Origin: Sporosarcina sp. E16_8
GTDB taxonomy: Bacteria; Bacillota; Bacilli; Bacillales_A; Planococcaceae
DNA: 64,000 nt
NCBI RefSeq assembly: GCF_017347095.1
Contig: NZ_JADPRZ010000009.1
Coordinates: forward strand, 35,885 to 99,884
Reading direction: 5' to 3'
The number at the start of each line of letters is the position of its first letter. Position 1 is the stretch's first letter. Shown piece by piece: positions 35,589 to 44,744 of the stretch. The position numbers and the translations under genes were made by a program. The notes under the pieces were generated by a model, which was given only the letters and a program-made list of their open reading frames with translations, had not been told where the DNA came from and searched no databases.

Positions 35589-36326
35589 ATGGCTCTAGCT
35601 ATCATTATGACACTATCGTTAGTACTTGGAGCGGCGGTAGTATTGATTTGTGGGAAAGGTAATTTCAAGGGGATGACTGCACTGTTACTTATGCTATGGG
35701 CAGGCGATTTCTTGTTTCTGTATGCGAAATTTGTAGTGGGTGACCCCTTCTTAACGTCAATTATTTATTTACCTGCGATGGTTCTGGTTGGAATTCCCGT
35801 AATTGGATTGATTATTATTGTGGTGAAAAGTAATGGAGAAAAGGATAGCGAGAAAATAGTTCGTGCGATTGTATTTTCATTAACAATGACACTGATCATT
35901 GTTTTTGTCCCTTCCTTAAAGGCAGAAGGTAAATACAAATTATATCAAAATGATTTTAATGCTGTATCAGATGTGATTTTTCAAGCGTACGATGATGGTA
36001 AAGTGTCAGTTGGAGATCATTTTTCTTCATGGTCATCTAACACAAGTAATTTTGATAATCCGGATTCTATTTATTCTAGCAATGAAATTGTGAAGAAAAT
36101 GGAGAAATTAGAAAAGTCCGCTGGCGTATATGGTTATGATTTGGTAGATAAAGATGTCATCTATTTCAGTTTCGGTGCTGTTTTCCAATCAATTAGCGGA
36201 ATTGCGATATCTAGAAACGGTAAGGATCTTTCTACAGATGAAACACTGGAAACGAGACCCTATGATGGTGTTCCTACGTATAGGTATATAACGGATGGTG
36301 TCTATCATTTCACCGATGGATTATAA
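35589..36326 (+). CDS. membrane protein with extracytoplasmic domain, unknown
   Basis: About 245 residues from ATG 35589 (GAGAGGTG upstream). Helices lie at about 1-20, 30-48, 58-80 and 95-112, then a hydrophilic domain of about 130 residues (DFNAVSDVIFQAYDDGKVSVGDHFSSW, GVPTYRYITDGVYHFTDG in parts) on the far side. I do not recognise the family. The neighbours are also small membrane proteins of unknown role. Confidence 0.6.
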   Translation: MALAIIMTLSLVLGAAVVLICGKGNFKGMTALLLMLWAGDFLFLYAKFVVGDPFLTSIIYLPAMVLVGIPVIGLIIIVVKSNGEKDSEKIVRAIVFSLTMTLIIVFVPSLKAEGKYKLYQNDFNAVSDVIFQAYDDGKVSVGDHFSSWSSNTSNFDNPDSIYSSNEIVKKMEKLEKSAGVYGYDLVDKDVIYFSFGAVFQSISGIAISRNGKDLSTDETLETRPYDGVPTYRYITDGVYHFTDGL

Positions 36327-36406
36327 GCAGTTATTTTTTTGATGAATACTGGTCTTGTTTTTTTGACTATTTATTCGTTCTACTAAAAGTTAGGGGGGTT
36401 TTTTGT

Positions 36407-36589
36407 ATGGAATTATTTTGGATTGTACTAGGGGCATTATTGGGAACAAGTGGTTACGTGTGTCAGTTGACGTATATGAAAAATTTACACGAAGGAAAGG
36501 ATATAAAAAAACCAAGGTTGTTAGGGATTCTATCTGTATTTTTTGCCCTTGTCATCTTTATGATGTTTATTGTATTCGGGGTGATGTGA
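36407..36589 (+). CDS. small two-helix membrane protein, 60 aa
   Basis: ATG 36407 with TTAGGGGGG upstream. Two helices (WIVLGALLGTSGYVCQLTYM and LLGILSVFFALVIFMMFIVFGVM, the latter read in parts) flank a short basic loop (HEGKDIKKPR). No family recognised. Confidence 0.55.
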   Translation: MELFWIVLGALLGTSGYVCQLTYMKNLHEGKDIKKPRLLGILSVFFALVIFMMFIVFGVM

Positions 36590-36977
36590 TTAGTGACAAG
36601 ATAGTTATCAAACTGGTAGTTATTGTTAACTATCAACTTAAACGTAACTGACCTTTAATTTTAAAATGAAAAGGGCTTTTAGCATTGTTCCGGTAATACA
36701 CCCGGTAGTTAAGTACCTTTATTTGACTTTCTGTTTAAACATTCGTCACGAAATGGCGAATCGGGTTTTCAGCCTTTCGACATACCTAACAACCTCCTGA
36801 TATTAGATGCAGTAACCACTCACCCCTATATAAATTCAATGCTTATTATAATCTTTCCTTCTTGTTTGGAAATAGTAGGTACTTGCCTGTGCGTGCTGCA
36901 ATTCAGACGCAATTCAAAGTCAACCAGAACTGTGTGGTGAACAGGCGATACTGGTTTATTCTTATGAGTAATTTTGT
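36590..36977. other. intergenic stretch with repeat A6
   Basis: No gene seen. Repeat A6 fills 36878-36952; the rest is AT-rich with no clear promoter. Confidence 0.4.
36878..36952. repeat. interspersed repeat family A, copy A6
   Basis: Left AGGTACTTGCCTGTGCGTG begins like family B (GGTAC) and continues like family A (GCAATTCAGACGCAATTC); right GTGAACAGGCGATACTGG. A composite that supports a common origin of the two families. Confidence 0.7.
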
Positions 36978-37916
36978 TCACTCATCCATTATTTCGACAA
37001 AATGATGTCTTCGTTTTGCTGATTCCGCATAGGCTGCCCCGCGAAAGCGAAGGACAGGATCGTCTGAACATTGAATACCGTCAGGCACGACAGTTGGATC
37101 GAATACATGAGGTTCGGCATTATCAGTTCGTCTTTCAAGTATGGATAGTGAACCAATACAAATCTTTTCGCGATTGTCTGGCCATTCTTGTGTAGAGTCA
37201 TTAATAGAATCTCCTGGTTGTGCCAGTTGTATCATTAAATTGAAACGAATTGGGCCATTCTTCAAGCGTTTCACTAGCTCATCCTCCATTGGATTTCCAG
37301 TATTAGATAGAGACTTGATACGGGGAGGGGCATTACTGCTATCTATAGGCTCCCATTCGAATTTTACCGCTTGGCGTTGGTTGTTTTCAGTGATCAAATA
37401 ATATGCGTGAATGCTATAGTAGCGTGCTGTTGCAAAGCTTTTCGGTGGTATACTATTTTTTAAGATTTTCGCCGCTGCATGGAAATTCGGATTATTTTTT
37501 AGAGTGAAAAGTTTCTCGGTGAATGATAGTTTATCACCCTTAACGGCTTGCAGTAATTGTATGAAATCCTCAGGCGTTTTTGTAATGAAAACCGGTACGG
37601 TGGCCATTGTAAGATTGGTGACTTTCCCTTCTGGTAATTGAAATTGAACGGACATGCCTTTTACGGGTACTAATTGTTCAGTAGTGTTGGGATTTGGTGT
37701 GCTATGTGAAAATCGTACGATTGCGGTAGTTTTTTGCTGTAGTAGATGGATAGCCGTTGTGTATGGGGCGGCACAACCATTAGGAGAGAATGTTGCATCA
37801 AATCCAATGCCTTTTGCATGTGCCCGCCGATAGGCAGGAAATAGCCCTGCTACCTCTTCAATAGTATCAATGGCCTCTACGGATGTAAGGGGACAGTTTT
37901 TTTGAACTTCGGACAT
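36978..37916 (-). CDS. catalase-family protein (small, catalase-related peroxidase type)
   Basis: About 312 residues from ATG 37916, chosen for the AGGAGTG site; the longer frame runs into repeat B5. Catalase-core signs are HAKGIGFDATFSPN (region of the distal His), AIVRFSHSTPNPNT, VKGMSVQFQLPEGKVTNLTMATVPVF (in parts) and a late proximal stretch RNNP-like NNPNFHAAAKIL, with PPKSFATARYYSIHAYYL. The length is much below a 480-residue monofunctional catalase, matching catalase-related peroxidases that bind heme and use organic substrates or H2O2. The His in HAKG is present. It stands alone between A6 and B5. Confidence 0.8.
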   Translation of the reverse strand: MSEVQKNCPLTSVEAIDTIEEVAGLFPAYRRAHAKGIGFDATFSPNGCAAPYTTAIHLLQQKTTAIVRFSHSTPNPNTTEQLVPVKGMSVQFQLPEGKVTNLTMATVPVFITKTPEDFIQLLQAVKGDKLSFTEKLFTLKNNPNFHAAAKILKNSIPPKSFATARYYSIHAYYLITENNQRQAVKFEWEPIDSSNAPPRIKSLSNTGNPMEDELVKRLKNGPIRFNLMIQLAQPGDSINDSTQEWPDNREKICIGSLSILERRTDNAEPHVFDPTVVPDGIQCSDDPVLRFRGAAYAESAKRRHHFVEIMDE

Positions 37917-37994
37917 GGGTAAATCACTCCTATTCATGTAAGGGTTAGAATACCCGTTTATGGTCTTTTTAAGCTGGACACATCTAAATAATTT

Positions 37995-38150
37995 TGGGAT
38001 ACCACTGTGCGAAACACAAGTCAAACAATTCACACGCCTGAATAAATATACAGAAAAGCAGACATTCGCTAATTTGTCTGCTTTTTAATTTATTATTATT
38101 AATTTATAGTGGATTTCTTGATTAGTATTACACACAGCCTACCTGAAGTT
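37995..38150. repeat. interspersed repeat family B, copy B5
   Basis: Starts GGGATACCACTGTGCG, ends CACACAGCCTACCTGAAGTT. The internal hairpin is intact: AAAAGCAGACATT / AATTTGTCTGCTTTTT near 38054-38086, terminator-like in both directions. Confidence 0.85.
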
Positions 38151-38330
38151 CTAGTGGATTGACGACCGATAGAGTGGAAACTGGTAGTGGTTTTGAACTT
38201 CGCTTTTTACATCTTTCTTTGAGGCTGCTGGGTTACCTACATTCAATTCTTCATGACTAGTATTCCTTGCGAATAATTCCGCGTATTTTTGTCAAGGCTG
38301 AGCAATATTAAATAGTTAGAGGGTTTTCAT

Positions 38331-39419
38331 GTGAATAAAGCCGGGTCTATAAGTGTTCTACATGTTATTTTCTTGTCGATGACAGTGATTGGTTTGAAAA
38401 ATCACGTAACCATTATTCCATCGCTGTTAACTGGCGCGGGCAGAGATGGTTGGATATCTATTCTTATAGCTACAGCTGCTATTTTCCCTTGGGTCTTTCT
38501 GTTAATTTACATTCATAAGAAATCAAATCAAGAGCATCTTACAGATTGGTTGAAATTAAAAATCGGGAAGGTTGCATCTACAATTGTCCGTTATGTGATA
38601 GCCGTCTTTTTACTCATCCTTGCTGCATTTACAATGGCCGAGACATTGCAATGGGTGTCGTCAACATTCTTACCGACAACACCTATAGTGCTACTGTTAA
38701 TTGTTTACACAGTTCTTTGCATCCTACTTGTCTCAACAAACTTACAAACAATTGCAATGGTTAACGTACTCATTCTTTTTATGGTAACATTCCTTGGTTT
38801 TTTTATTGCATTTACAAATTTACAAGTAAAAGATTATAGATTACTGCGTCCCTTTTTAGAACATGGTCTTCAGCCAGTTCTAACATCGGCAGTGTTTCCA
38901 GCATCCGGGTTTGTCGAGATACTGTTATTCCTTTTCATTCAACATAAAGTTAAAAGTCGCTTTAAATGGTACCACTTTGCAATTATGCTATTCATACTAA
39001 TGGGGTTAACAATAGGTCCCACTATGGGAGCTATTACGGAGTTTGGTCCAGTTGAAGCTGCAAAACAAAGATATCCCGCCTATGAAGAATGGGGACTTGG
39101 GTCGATCGGAGAGTTTATTGAACACTTTGACTTTCTATCGATTTATCAATGGCTCTCGGGTGCGTTTATAAGAGTTGGCCTTTTGTTATTCATAGCGGCA
39201 GATTTATTGAATATGAACGGAGATAGAAAACGTATTAGGAGAATACTTGGTCCTGCCCTTTTCTTTATGACATTGCCGCTATTTCTTCTGAATGACCATC
39301 TATTTCTAAAAATTAAAGGAGATTATTTATTGGTAGGTACCTTTCTTTTCATGTTCTTACTATCACTACTTTTAGGTATAGTTGCCTTCGTTTCGGGAAA
39401 AACATCTAAGAAGGTCTAA
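38331..39419 (+). CDS. spore germination permease (GerAB family)
   Basis: 362 residues with about ten membrane helices; a GTG start at 38331 with AGAGGGTTTTC upstream. GerAB-type proteins are the APC-superfamily, germinant-sensing subunits of the A-B-C receptor in the spore inner membrane. Characteristic parts are VLHVIFLSMTVIGLKNHV at the start, LLTGAGRDGWISILIATA, LLRPFLEHGLQPVLTSAVFPASGF (in parts) and the loop FGPVEAAKQRYPAYE. It is the first gene of an operon in B-A-C order. Confidence 0.92.
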   Translation: MNKAGSISVLHVIFLSMTVIGLKNHVTIIPSLLTGAGRDGWISILIATAAIFPWVFLLIYIHKKSNQEHLTDWLKLKIGKVASTIVRYVIAVFLLILAAFTMAETLQWVSSTFLPTTPIVLLLIVYTVLCILLVSTNLQTIAMVNVLILFMVTFLGFFIAFTNLQVKDYRLLRPFLEHGLQPVLTSAVFPASGFVEILLFLFIQHKVKSRFKWYHFAIMLFILMGLTIGPTMGAITEFGPVEAAKQRYPAYEEWGLGSIGEFIEHFDFLSIYQWLSGAFIRVGLLLFIAADLLNMNGDRKRIRRILGPALFFMTLPLFLLNDHLFLKIKGDYLLVGTFLFMFLLSLLLGIVAFVSGKTSKKV

Positions 39420-39452
39420 GCATAAAATCTATACAGAAAATGGTGAAGAGAT

Positions 39453-40910
39453 ATGGAGTCAGCTGAAAAGGAAATGGATATAAACTCCTTAAAACAACTA
39501 TTTCAAAAGTCCGCAGATGTTCAATTTCAACTGTATACATTTAATCAACATAAGATCGTATTCATTACGTGTGATGCAATGATTGACCAACAGCTATTAA
39601 ATGAAGTCATTGTTCAACGCGTTCAACTTTTTATAGATAATTTGAAAGACGAACCTATAGACGAAGCGCTAGTAGAGCAATTACACATTCCAAGCTTGAA
39701 AAAAGTGGAGGAACTAAAGGACGTTATTGCACTCGTGTACACCGGCAATTTGCTGCTCTATTTTGAGAATGCAGGGCTACTGTTTTCAAGTAATATTGCT
39801 AAAAAGCCCAATCGAAATCCCGAGGAGACAAATATAGGAGTGCCCATAAGAGGGCCAAGGGATAATTTCATTGAGGATATTTCCGTTAATATCGCTTTAA
39901 TTCGAAAGCGATTACCTACTAATTCTTTATGCGTGGAAAAATTCGAGATAGGTGAACGATCAAAAACAGCGGTAGCTCTTCTTTACTTTGATGATATTGC
40001 TAGCAAAAAGACTTTGAATACTATAAAAAAACAACTCGAAAAGATAGATGTAGATATAGTTTCCAGCGGAGACTTATTGATGGAGAGAGTAAACAAAAGT
40101 GCAAAGCTTTTCCCAAGAACTGATTATACGGGGAGACCGGATTTCGCTATTCAAGCGCTTGTAAGTGGACGGTTTCTAATTCTCGTTGATGGGGTAGCAT
40201 ATGCGATTGTTACACCAGTGAATTTGCTTTTACTGTTAAAAACAAGCGAAGATAATGAGACCCCCGTCATTTATAGTTCGTTTGAACGGTTATTACGTCT
40301 TTTTGGTATGGTAATTGGTTTGCTATTGCCGGCATTCTGGCTAGCCTTAACAACGTTTCATCAAGACCAGTTGCCATTACAATTATTAGCTACAATTGTA
40401 CAAGCGAATACAGGGCTTCCGTTTCCTTCTTCACTTGAAATGTTACTCATGCTAATTATGTTTGAGTTATTTCGCGAAGCTGGATTACGTCTTCCATCTG
40501 CACTGGGAGGAACGATTGGTGTTGTTGGTGGGTTAATTATCGGTGATGCCGCCATTCGGGCGGGTATTACAAGTCCGGCTATGATTGTAATTATTGCTAC
40601 TTCAACGATTGCGACTTTTACATTGGTCAACCAATCACTTGTGACGGCAGTAAGTATACTCCGTATTTGTTTCATTATCGCCACGTCTTTTCTGGGCTTG
40701 TTCGGATTCTTTATGTCCATCTACTTTACAGTTCTATATTTATCTAATATCAGAATATTTGGCGTTCCATACTTGAATATTGCATCGGATTTAAGTTGGA
40801 AGACAATCAAAAAAAACCTTCTACGTCTGCCAGCTGACCAATATAAAGAGCGTCCCGATATGTTGAACCCTACGGATAAGACGCGAAGTAAAGAGGAAAA
40901 AGATGAATAA
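39453..40910 (+). CDS. spore germination protein, GerAA family
   Basis: 485 residues. The N-terminal soluble part (1-270) has the GerA signature GRDNFIEDISVNIALIRKRLP-like stretch (GPRDNFIEDISVNIALIRKR). The C-terminal part has membrane helices with TGLPFPSSLEMLLMLIMFELFREAGLRLP (in parts), LGGTIGVVGGLIIGDAA and ITSPAMIVIIATSTIATF. The A subunit forms the pentameric ion channel of the receptor that opens on germinant binding. ATG 39453 has GGTGAAGAG; the stop overlaps the C-subunit start by eight bases. Confidence 0.93.
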   Translation: MESAEKEMDINSLKQLFQKSADVQFQLYTFNQHKIVFITCDAMIDQQLLNEVIVQRVQLFIDNLKDEPIDEALVEQLHIPSLKKVEELKDVIALVYTGNLLLYFENAGLLFSSNIAKKPNRNPEETNIGVPIRGPRDNFIEDISVNIALIRKRLPTNSLCVEKFEIGERSKTAVALLYFDDIASKKTLNTIKKQLEKIDVDIVSSGDLLMERVNKSAKLFPRTDYTGRPDFAIQALVSGRFLILVDGVAYAIVTPVNLLLLLKTSEDNETPVIYSSFERLLRLFGMVIGLLLPAFWLALTTFHQDQLPLQLLATIVQANTGLPFPSSLEMLLMLIMFELFREAGLRLPSALGGTIGVVGGLIIGDAAIRAGITSPAMIVIIATSTIATFTLVNQSLVTAVSILRICFIIATSFLGLFGFFMSIYFTVLYLSNIRIFGVPYLNIASDLSWKTIKKNLLRLPADQYKERPDMLNPTDKTRSKEEKDE

Positions 40911-42054
40911 TAAAATACTTATTTTGCTGATGCTGCTAACAACAACTTTAACGGGGTGTTGGGATGTGAGTGAACCTGAAAGGATGCTTTATATCAATGC
41001 AATCGGTATAGACTTTAAAGATGGTGAATACGAGGTATACGCCCAAATTATTAATTTTGCAAATATCGCAAGATCCGATCAGCCCACTACTGATCAACCG
41101 CAGGCTGAAATTGGATTTGCTAAGGGGAAAACTGAGGATGAAGCACTTTCTAATTTGTATCGTTCTATCGACCAAAAGGTTTTTTGGGGACATTTTTCTT
41201 ATATGGTTATATCGGAAGAAGCGATGAAAAACGTGAAATTTAGTCCAGTCATCGATAGTTTTATCCGTTACAGAGAAACACGGTATAAAATTTGGGTGTA
41301 CGCTACAAAAGACCCAGTGCAAGAAGTTCTGTTAGTAAGACCAGTCCTCAATAAAGCCATTACGTTGTCCAAGCTAGGTGATCCAGAGAACTCCTTTAAA
41401 CAGGAGTCATTTATTGAGCCACTAAATTTTCGCGAGTTAATTATCAGAATGGATGAACCAAGTCACGAAGCGATGATACCTTTAATTACCGTCGAAGAAA
41501 ATTGGGAATCAATGAATGAGTCCATTAAAGCCCCGGTTATATCGGGTGTAGGGGTGGTTACGCCAAATGGCTTTAAGGGATTCATTTCAGGGGACAAAGC
41601 ACGGGGGATTCAGTGGATGACGAATAAAACGAAAAGGGGAGAAGTCACATTTGAATCGGATGGGGGAGATTATGTCACGATGGTTATTGAAAAGGTGGAG
41701 GTGAAAGTGGATCCGATTGTCGATAAAGGGGGAGTAAAGTTCGACATTGATGTAAGGTTGAATGCGGCCGTTAGTACCGTTGAAGGAAAGGTGACGTATG
41801 ATAGCCTTGCCAAGGGTATAAAAAAAGAAGTAGAAAAAGAAATTATGGTCACCTATGAAGAAGCGTTAAAAAAGGATATTGATATCTATCATTTATCAGA
41901 ACAACTATATCGGAAGAATGTGAAAGCGTGGAAGAAATATCATATAGATGGGAAAGTAGAATTGACCAACGATTCAATTCGAAAACTTACTGTGCATATC
42001 GAGAAGTTGGATTCGGATAGAAAATCAATAAAAGAGGCAATTAAAAAGAAGTGA
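40903..42054 (+). CDS. Ger(x)C lipoprotein 1 (GerAC family)
   Basis: 383 residues. The lipoprotein signal ends LTGC with Cys19, then WDVSEPERM, the near-invariant start of mature GerC proteins. The body has the typical domains, with KARGIQWM and the C-terminal helical YEEALKKDIDIYHLSEQLYRKN, KAWKKYH. It is the lipid-anchored C subunit needed for receptor function in the spore membrane. Overlap with the A subunit shows tight coupling. A closely similar copy follows at 42320. Confidence 0.95.
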   Translation: MNNKILILLMLLTTTLTGCWDVSEPERMLYINAIGIDFKDGEYEVYAQIINFANIARSDQPTTDQPQAEIGFAKGKTEDEALSNLYRSIDQKVFWGHFSYMVISEEAMKNVKFSPVIDSFIRYRETRYKIWVYATKDPVQEVLLVRPVLNKAITLSKLGDPENSFKQESFIEPLNFRELIIRMDEPSHEAMIPLITVEENWESMNESIKAPVISGVGVVTPNGFKGFISGDKARGIQWMTNKTKRGEVTFESDGGDYVTMVIEKVEVKVDPIVDKGGVKFDIDVRLNAAVSTVEGKVTYDSLAKGIKKEVEKEIMVTYEEALKKDIDIYHLSEQLYRKNVKAWKKYHIDGKVELTNDSIRKLTVHIEKLDSDRKSIKEAIKKK

Positions 42055-42109
42055 ATTTCCGCCTAAAGAGTGTAAAGCGATAATAAGGGAAGAATAAACC
42101 TTTAGAAAA

Positions 42110-42319
42110 TCAGTAGTTTTGGTTTCCTAACGTCAATCTACTTCACGGTTCTTTATTTATCAAGTATCCGAAAAGTTGGTGTTTCCTACATGAATATCGC
42201 AACGGATTTAAGCTGGAAGACAATCAAAAAACTCTTCTACGCCCACGGACGAAACAATATAAAGATTGTCCCAATATGTTAAATCCTATGGATAAGACGC
42301 AAAGCAAAGAGGGAGAAAA
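42110..42319 (+). pseudogene. C-terminal remnant of a second GerAA gene
   Basis: Between the two C-subunit genes the DNA encodes SIYFTVLYLSSIRKVGVSYMNIATDLSWKTIKK (in parts) and, after a shift near 42227, RTKQYKDCPNMLNPMDKTQSKEGEK. This matches residues about 415-485 of the GerAA protein at 39453. Everything upstream of about residue 415 is gone. It shows that an A-C gene pair was duplicated in tandem and the second A gene was then largely deleted. Confidence 0.85.
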
Positions 42320-43471
42320 ATGAATCAGACAAAACTTATTTTTCTGATGCTGATAACGACAATACTCACGGGGTGTTGGGATGCGAATGAGCCTGAAAGG
42401 ATGCTTTATATCAATGGAATCGGTGCGGACTATAAGGATGGACAATATGAGGTATATGCCCAAATTATTAGTTTCACGAATATTGCGAAATCCGATCAAC
42501 CCACTACTGATCAACCACAGGCCGAAATAGGCCATGCTAAAGGGAAGACATTGGATGAAGCAATCCATGAATTGTATCATTCAGTTGATCAAAGTATACT
42601 TTGGGGGAATTTAAATTACGTGGTTGTGTCGGAAGAATTGATGAAAAATGGGAAATTTAGTCCAGTTGTCGATATGTTTACCCGTTTTAGGCAAACACGG
42701 TATCGAATTTGGACATATGTTACAAAAGACCCTGTGAAAGACGTTCTATTAGTAAAACCGGTCCTCAATAAAGCTATTACATTGTCTAAGCTAAGTGATC
42801 CCAAGAACTCCTACAATCAGGAATCTTTTGTTGAGCCACTAAACTTTCGTGAGTTAATTATCGGGTTGGATGAACCAAGCTATGAAGTGATGATACCTTT
42901 AATTACCGTCGAAGAAAATTGGGAATCAATGAATGAGTCTATTAAAGCCCCTGTTTTATCCGGAGTAGGGGTGGTTACACCAAAAGGCTTTAAGGGATTC
43001 ATTTCAGGGGAGAAAGCACGGGGGATTCAGTGGATGACGAATGAAACGAAAAAGGGGGAGGTCACATTTGAATCGGATGGGGGAGATTATGTCACGATGA
43101 CTATTAACAAAGTGAACGTGAAAGTGGAACCGATTGTCGAAAAAGGCGAAGTGAAGTTCGACATTGATGTAAGGTTGGATGCGGCCGTTAGTACCGTTGA
43201 AGGAAAGGTGACGTATGATAGCCTTGCCAAGGGTATAAAAAAAGAAGTAGAAAAAGAAATTATGGACACCTATGAAGAAGCGATAAAAAAGGATATTGAT
43301 ATCTATCATTTATCAGAACAACTGTATCGAAAAAATGTGAAAGCGTGGAAGAAATATCATAAAGATGGGCAAGTAGAACTGACCGAGGATTCAATTCGAA
43401 AACTTACTGTGCATATTGAAAAATTGGAATCGGATAGAAAATCAATAAAACAGACAATTAAAAGAAGGTGA
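42320..43471 (+). CDS. Ger(x)C lipoprotein 2 (GerAC family), tandem paralog
   Basis: 383 residues, with a lipobox Cys19 in LTGC and WDANEPERM. Same length as the first copy and near-identical along most of its C-terminal half, including long stretches of identical DNA (compare 43180-43265 with 41760-41845), while the N-terminal third differs more. The frame is intact with GAGGGAG before ATG. With only one complete A and B subunit, it could swap with copy 1 in the receptor or be redundant. Confidence 0.93.
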   Translation: MNQTKLIFLMLITTILTGCWDANEPERMLYINGIGADYKDGQYEVYAQIISFTNIAKSDQPTTDQPQAEIGHAKGKTLDEAIHELYHSVDQSILWGNLNYVVVSEELMKNGKFSPVVDMFTRFRQTRYRIWTYVTKDPVKDVLLVKPVLNKAITLSKLSDPKNSYNQESFVEPLNFRELIIGLDEPSYEVMIPLITVEENWESMNESIKAPVLSGVGVVTPKGFKGFISGEKARGIQWMTNETKKGEVTFESDGGDYVTMTINKVNVKVEPIVEKGEVKFDIDVRLDAAVSTVEGKVTYDSLAKGIKKEVEKEIMDTYEEAIKKDIDIYHLSEQLYRKNVKAWKKYHKDGQVELTEDSIRKLTVHIEKLESDRKSIKQTIKRR

Positions 43472-43500
43472 ATGATGTACAAATGAATCACAACTAGTGA

Positions 43501-43655
43501 GAGGTACCTGTGTCGGGAAGAGGCGAACAATTCGCACATCTGGATAGACATAAAAAAAGCAGACATTCGCTAAAATGTCTGCTTTTTATTCTGTAATTAG
43601 TCAATTTTAATGAATTAATTGATTAGTGCCACGAACAGCGTACCTGAAATTATGT
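43501..43655. repeat. interspersed repeat family B, copy B6
   Basis: Starts GAGGTACCTGTGTCGGG, ends CGAACAGCGTACCTGAAATT. The central hairpin AAAAAGCAGACATT / AAATGTCTGCTTTTT (about 43553-43589) is perfect and has a T-run, so it likely terminates the germination operon. Confidence 0.85.
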
Positions 43656-43737
43656 TAAAGTATTGCGAGTGAAGTCAGGTTCTTAACGAATTTATCAAGC
43701 ATCAAGCAAAATAATTCAGAGACGAAGAGAGGGTAGT

Positions 43738-44109
43738 ATGCACATGGAAAACATATCAAATGTAGTCAAATTGGAATCAATAAAATCCTTTCAATCGACA
43801 ATCAGTAAATCCGAAAAGGCCTTGGCTTCGATGACCCAAAAAGGCGCAAATACAACCTTATTAAACAAACGACTCAAAGCTATTTACATCGGCTTAGCCA
43901 TTTTGGAAAACGTTTGGAATAAAAAAACGCATCATTACACCTTGGAAGATTTAGCTGAAGCCCGCGATGTTCTTACTGGTTTATTTCCTTCAATTGAGAA
44001 CACTTATGTTAAGTCAAAGGCAGGTAGTCCTCAAAGAACGCTTTTAGAAAGAAGAATTAAAGCATTGGAACTAGCTGTTCAAGCGATTGACGATTTTGCC
44101 GATGAATAA
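43738..44109 (+). CDS. conserved-looking hypothetical protein, 123 aa
   Basis: A soluble, mostly helical protein with an apparent internal repeat: KGANTTLLNKRLKAIYIGLAILE in the first half and SPQRTLLERRIKALELAVQAID in the second, both with T-LL-x(K/E)R-(L/I)KA-x4-A-x-L/I. This suggests a duplicated helical hairpin. GAGAGGG lies upstream of ATG 43738 (ATG 43744 is the alternative). I cannot name the family. Confidence 0.65.
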   Translation: MHMENISNVVKLESIKSFQSTISKSEKALASMTQKGANTTLLNKRLKAIYIGLAILENVWNKKTHHYTLEDLAEARDVLTGLFPSIENTYVKSKAGSPQRTLLERRIKALELAVQAIDDFADE

Positions 44110-44282
44110 TTTATCTCACTAAATAAATAGGTAAATGGTACTCATTGGATTCTGAATTAATTTAGAACCTGGAAATCGTTTTTCAACTTCTTTCGGAAAG
44201 GGTATTAAATGTGAATCTGTATAGTTAAAATGCTATTATGTTAGTGGTAGATTCACATTATTAATACATAAAGAAGGAAGTA

Positions 44283-44744
44283 GTGAAACGTATGGCAATA
44301 GCATCGCATGCTGTAATCATTCCAGCATCTGTTGAGAACGTATGGGAATACGTTAGTCAAATTGAAAACTGGGCAATAATGGTTCCTGCCTATAAGGAGC
44401 ATGACCAAATTGATGAACAAAAGTCAGTTTGGACATTCGAAGGGAATAGTAAAGGATTTAAAAAGACTGTGAAAATGGAGTTAAACGTCACTGAATTTCA
44501 TGAGCCATCGATGATTCGGTTCGAGTTAAAAGGGTTAACGGACAACTTTACAGGTAGTGGCAAGTTTACTGCTGAAGAAACGGCAGGGCAAACAACGATG
44601 ACAGGGACAATTGAAGTAAATGCAGGCGGCTTAACAGGCGCTTTGTTGACACCAGTTATTAAAATGGTGTTGCCGAAAGTGACAACACGCTTAACAGAGA
44701 AAATTGCACGCCAAGTTAAACAGGAAAAGGTGCCAGTTCGCTAA
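44283..44744 (+). CDS. SRPBCC/CoxG-like protein
   Basis: About 153 residues. The pattern matches the CoxG branch of START-like proteins: IIPASVENVWEYVSQIENWAIMVP (in parts), WTFEGNSKGFKKTVKM, FTGSGKFTAEE, MTGTIEVNAGGLTGALLTPVI and a long C-terminal helix. GTG 44283 has GAAGGA just upstream; ATG 44292 is possible. No CO dehydrogenase genes are nearby, so a general lipid- or cofactor-binding role is more likely than the CoxG role. Confidence 0.85.
   Translation: MKRMAIASHAVIIPASVENVWEYVSQIENWAIMVPAYKEHDQIDEQKSVWTFEGNSKGFKKTVKMELNVTEFHEPSMIRFELKGLTDNFTGSGKFTAEETAGQTTMTGTIEVNAGGLTGALLTPVIKMVLPKVTTRLTEKIARQVKQEKVPVR

Noticed and set aside
37917..38033. N-terminal extension of the catalase-family protein
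   Set aside because: It reads into repeat B5; ATG 37916 has a good ribosome binding site.
5114..43655. Repeats as a CRISPR array
   Set aside because: Copies are kilobases apart, 70-160 bp long and have no regular spacers or cas genes.
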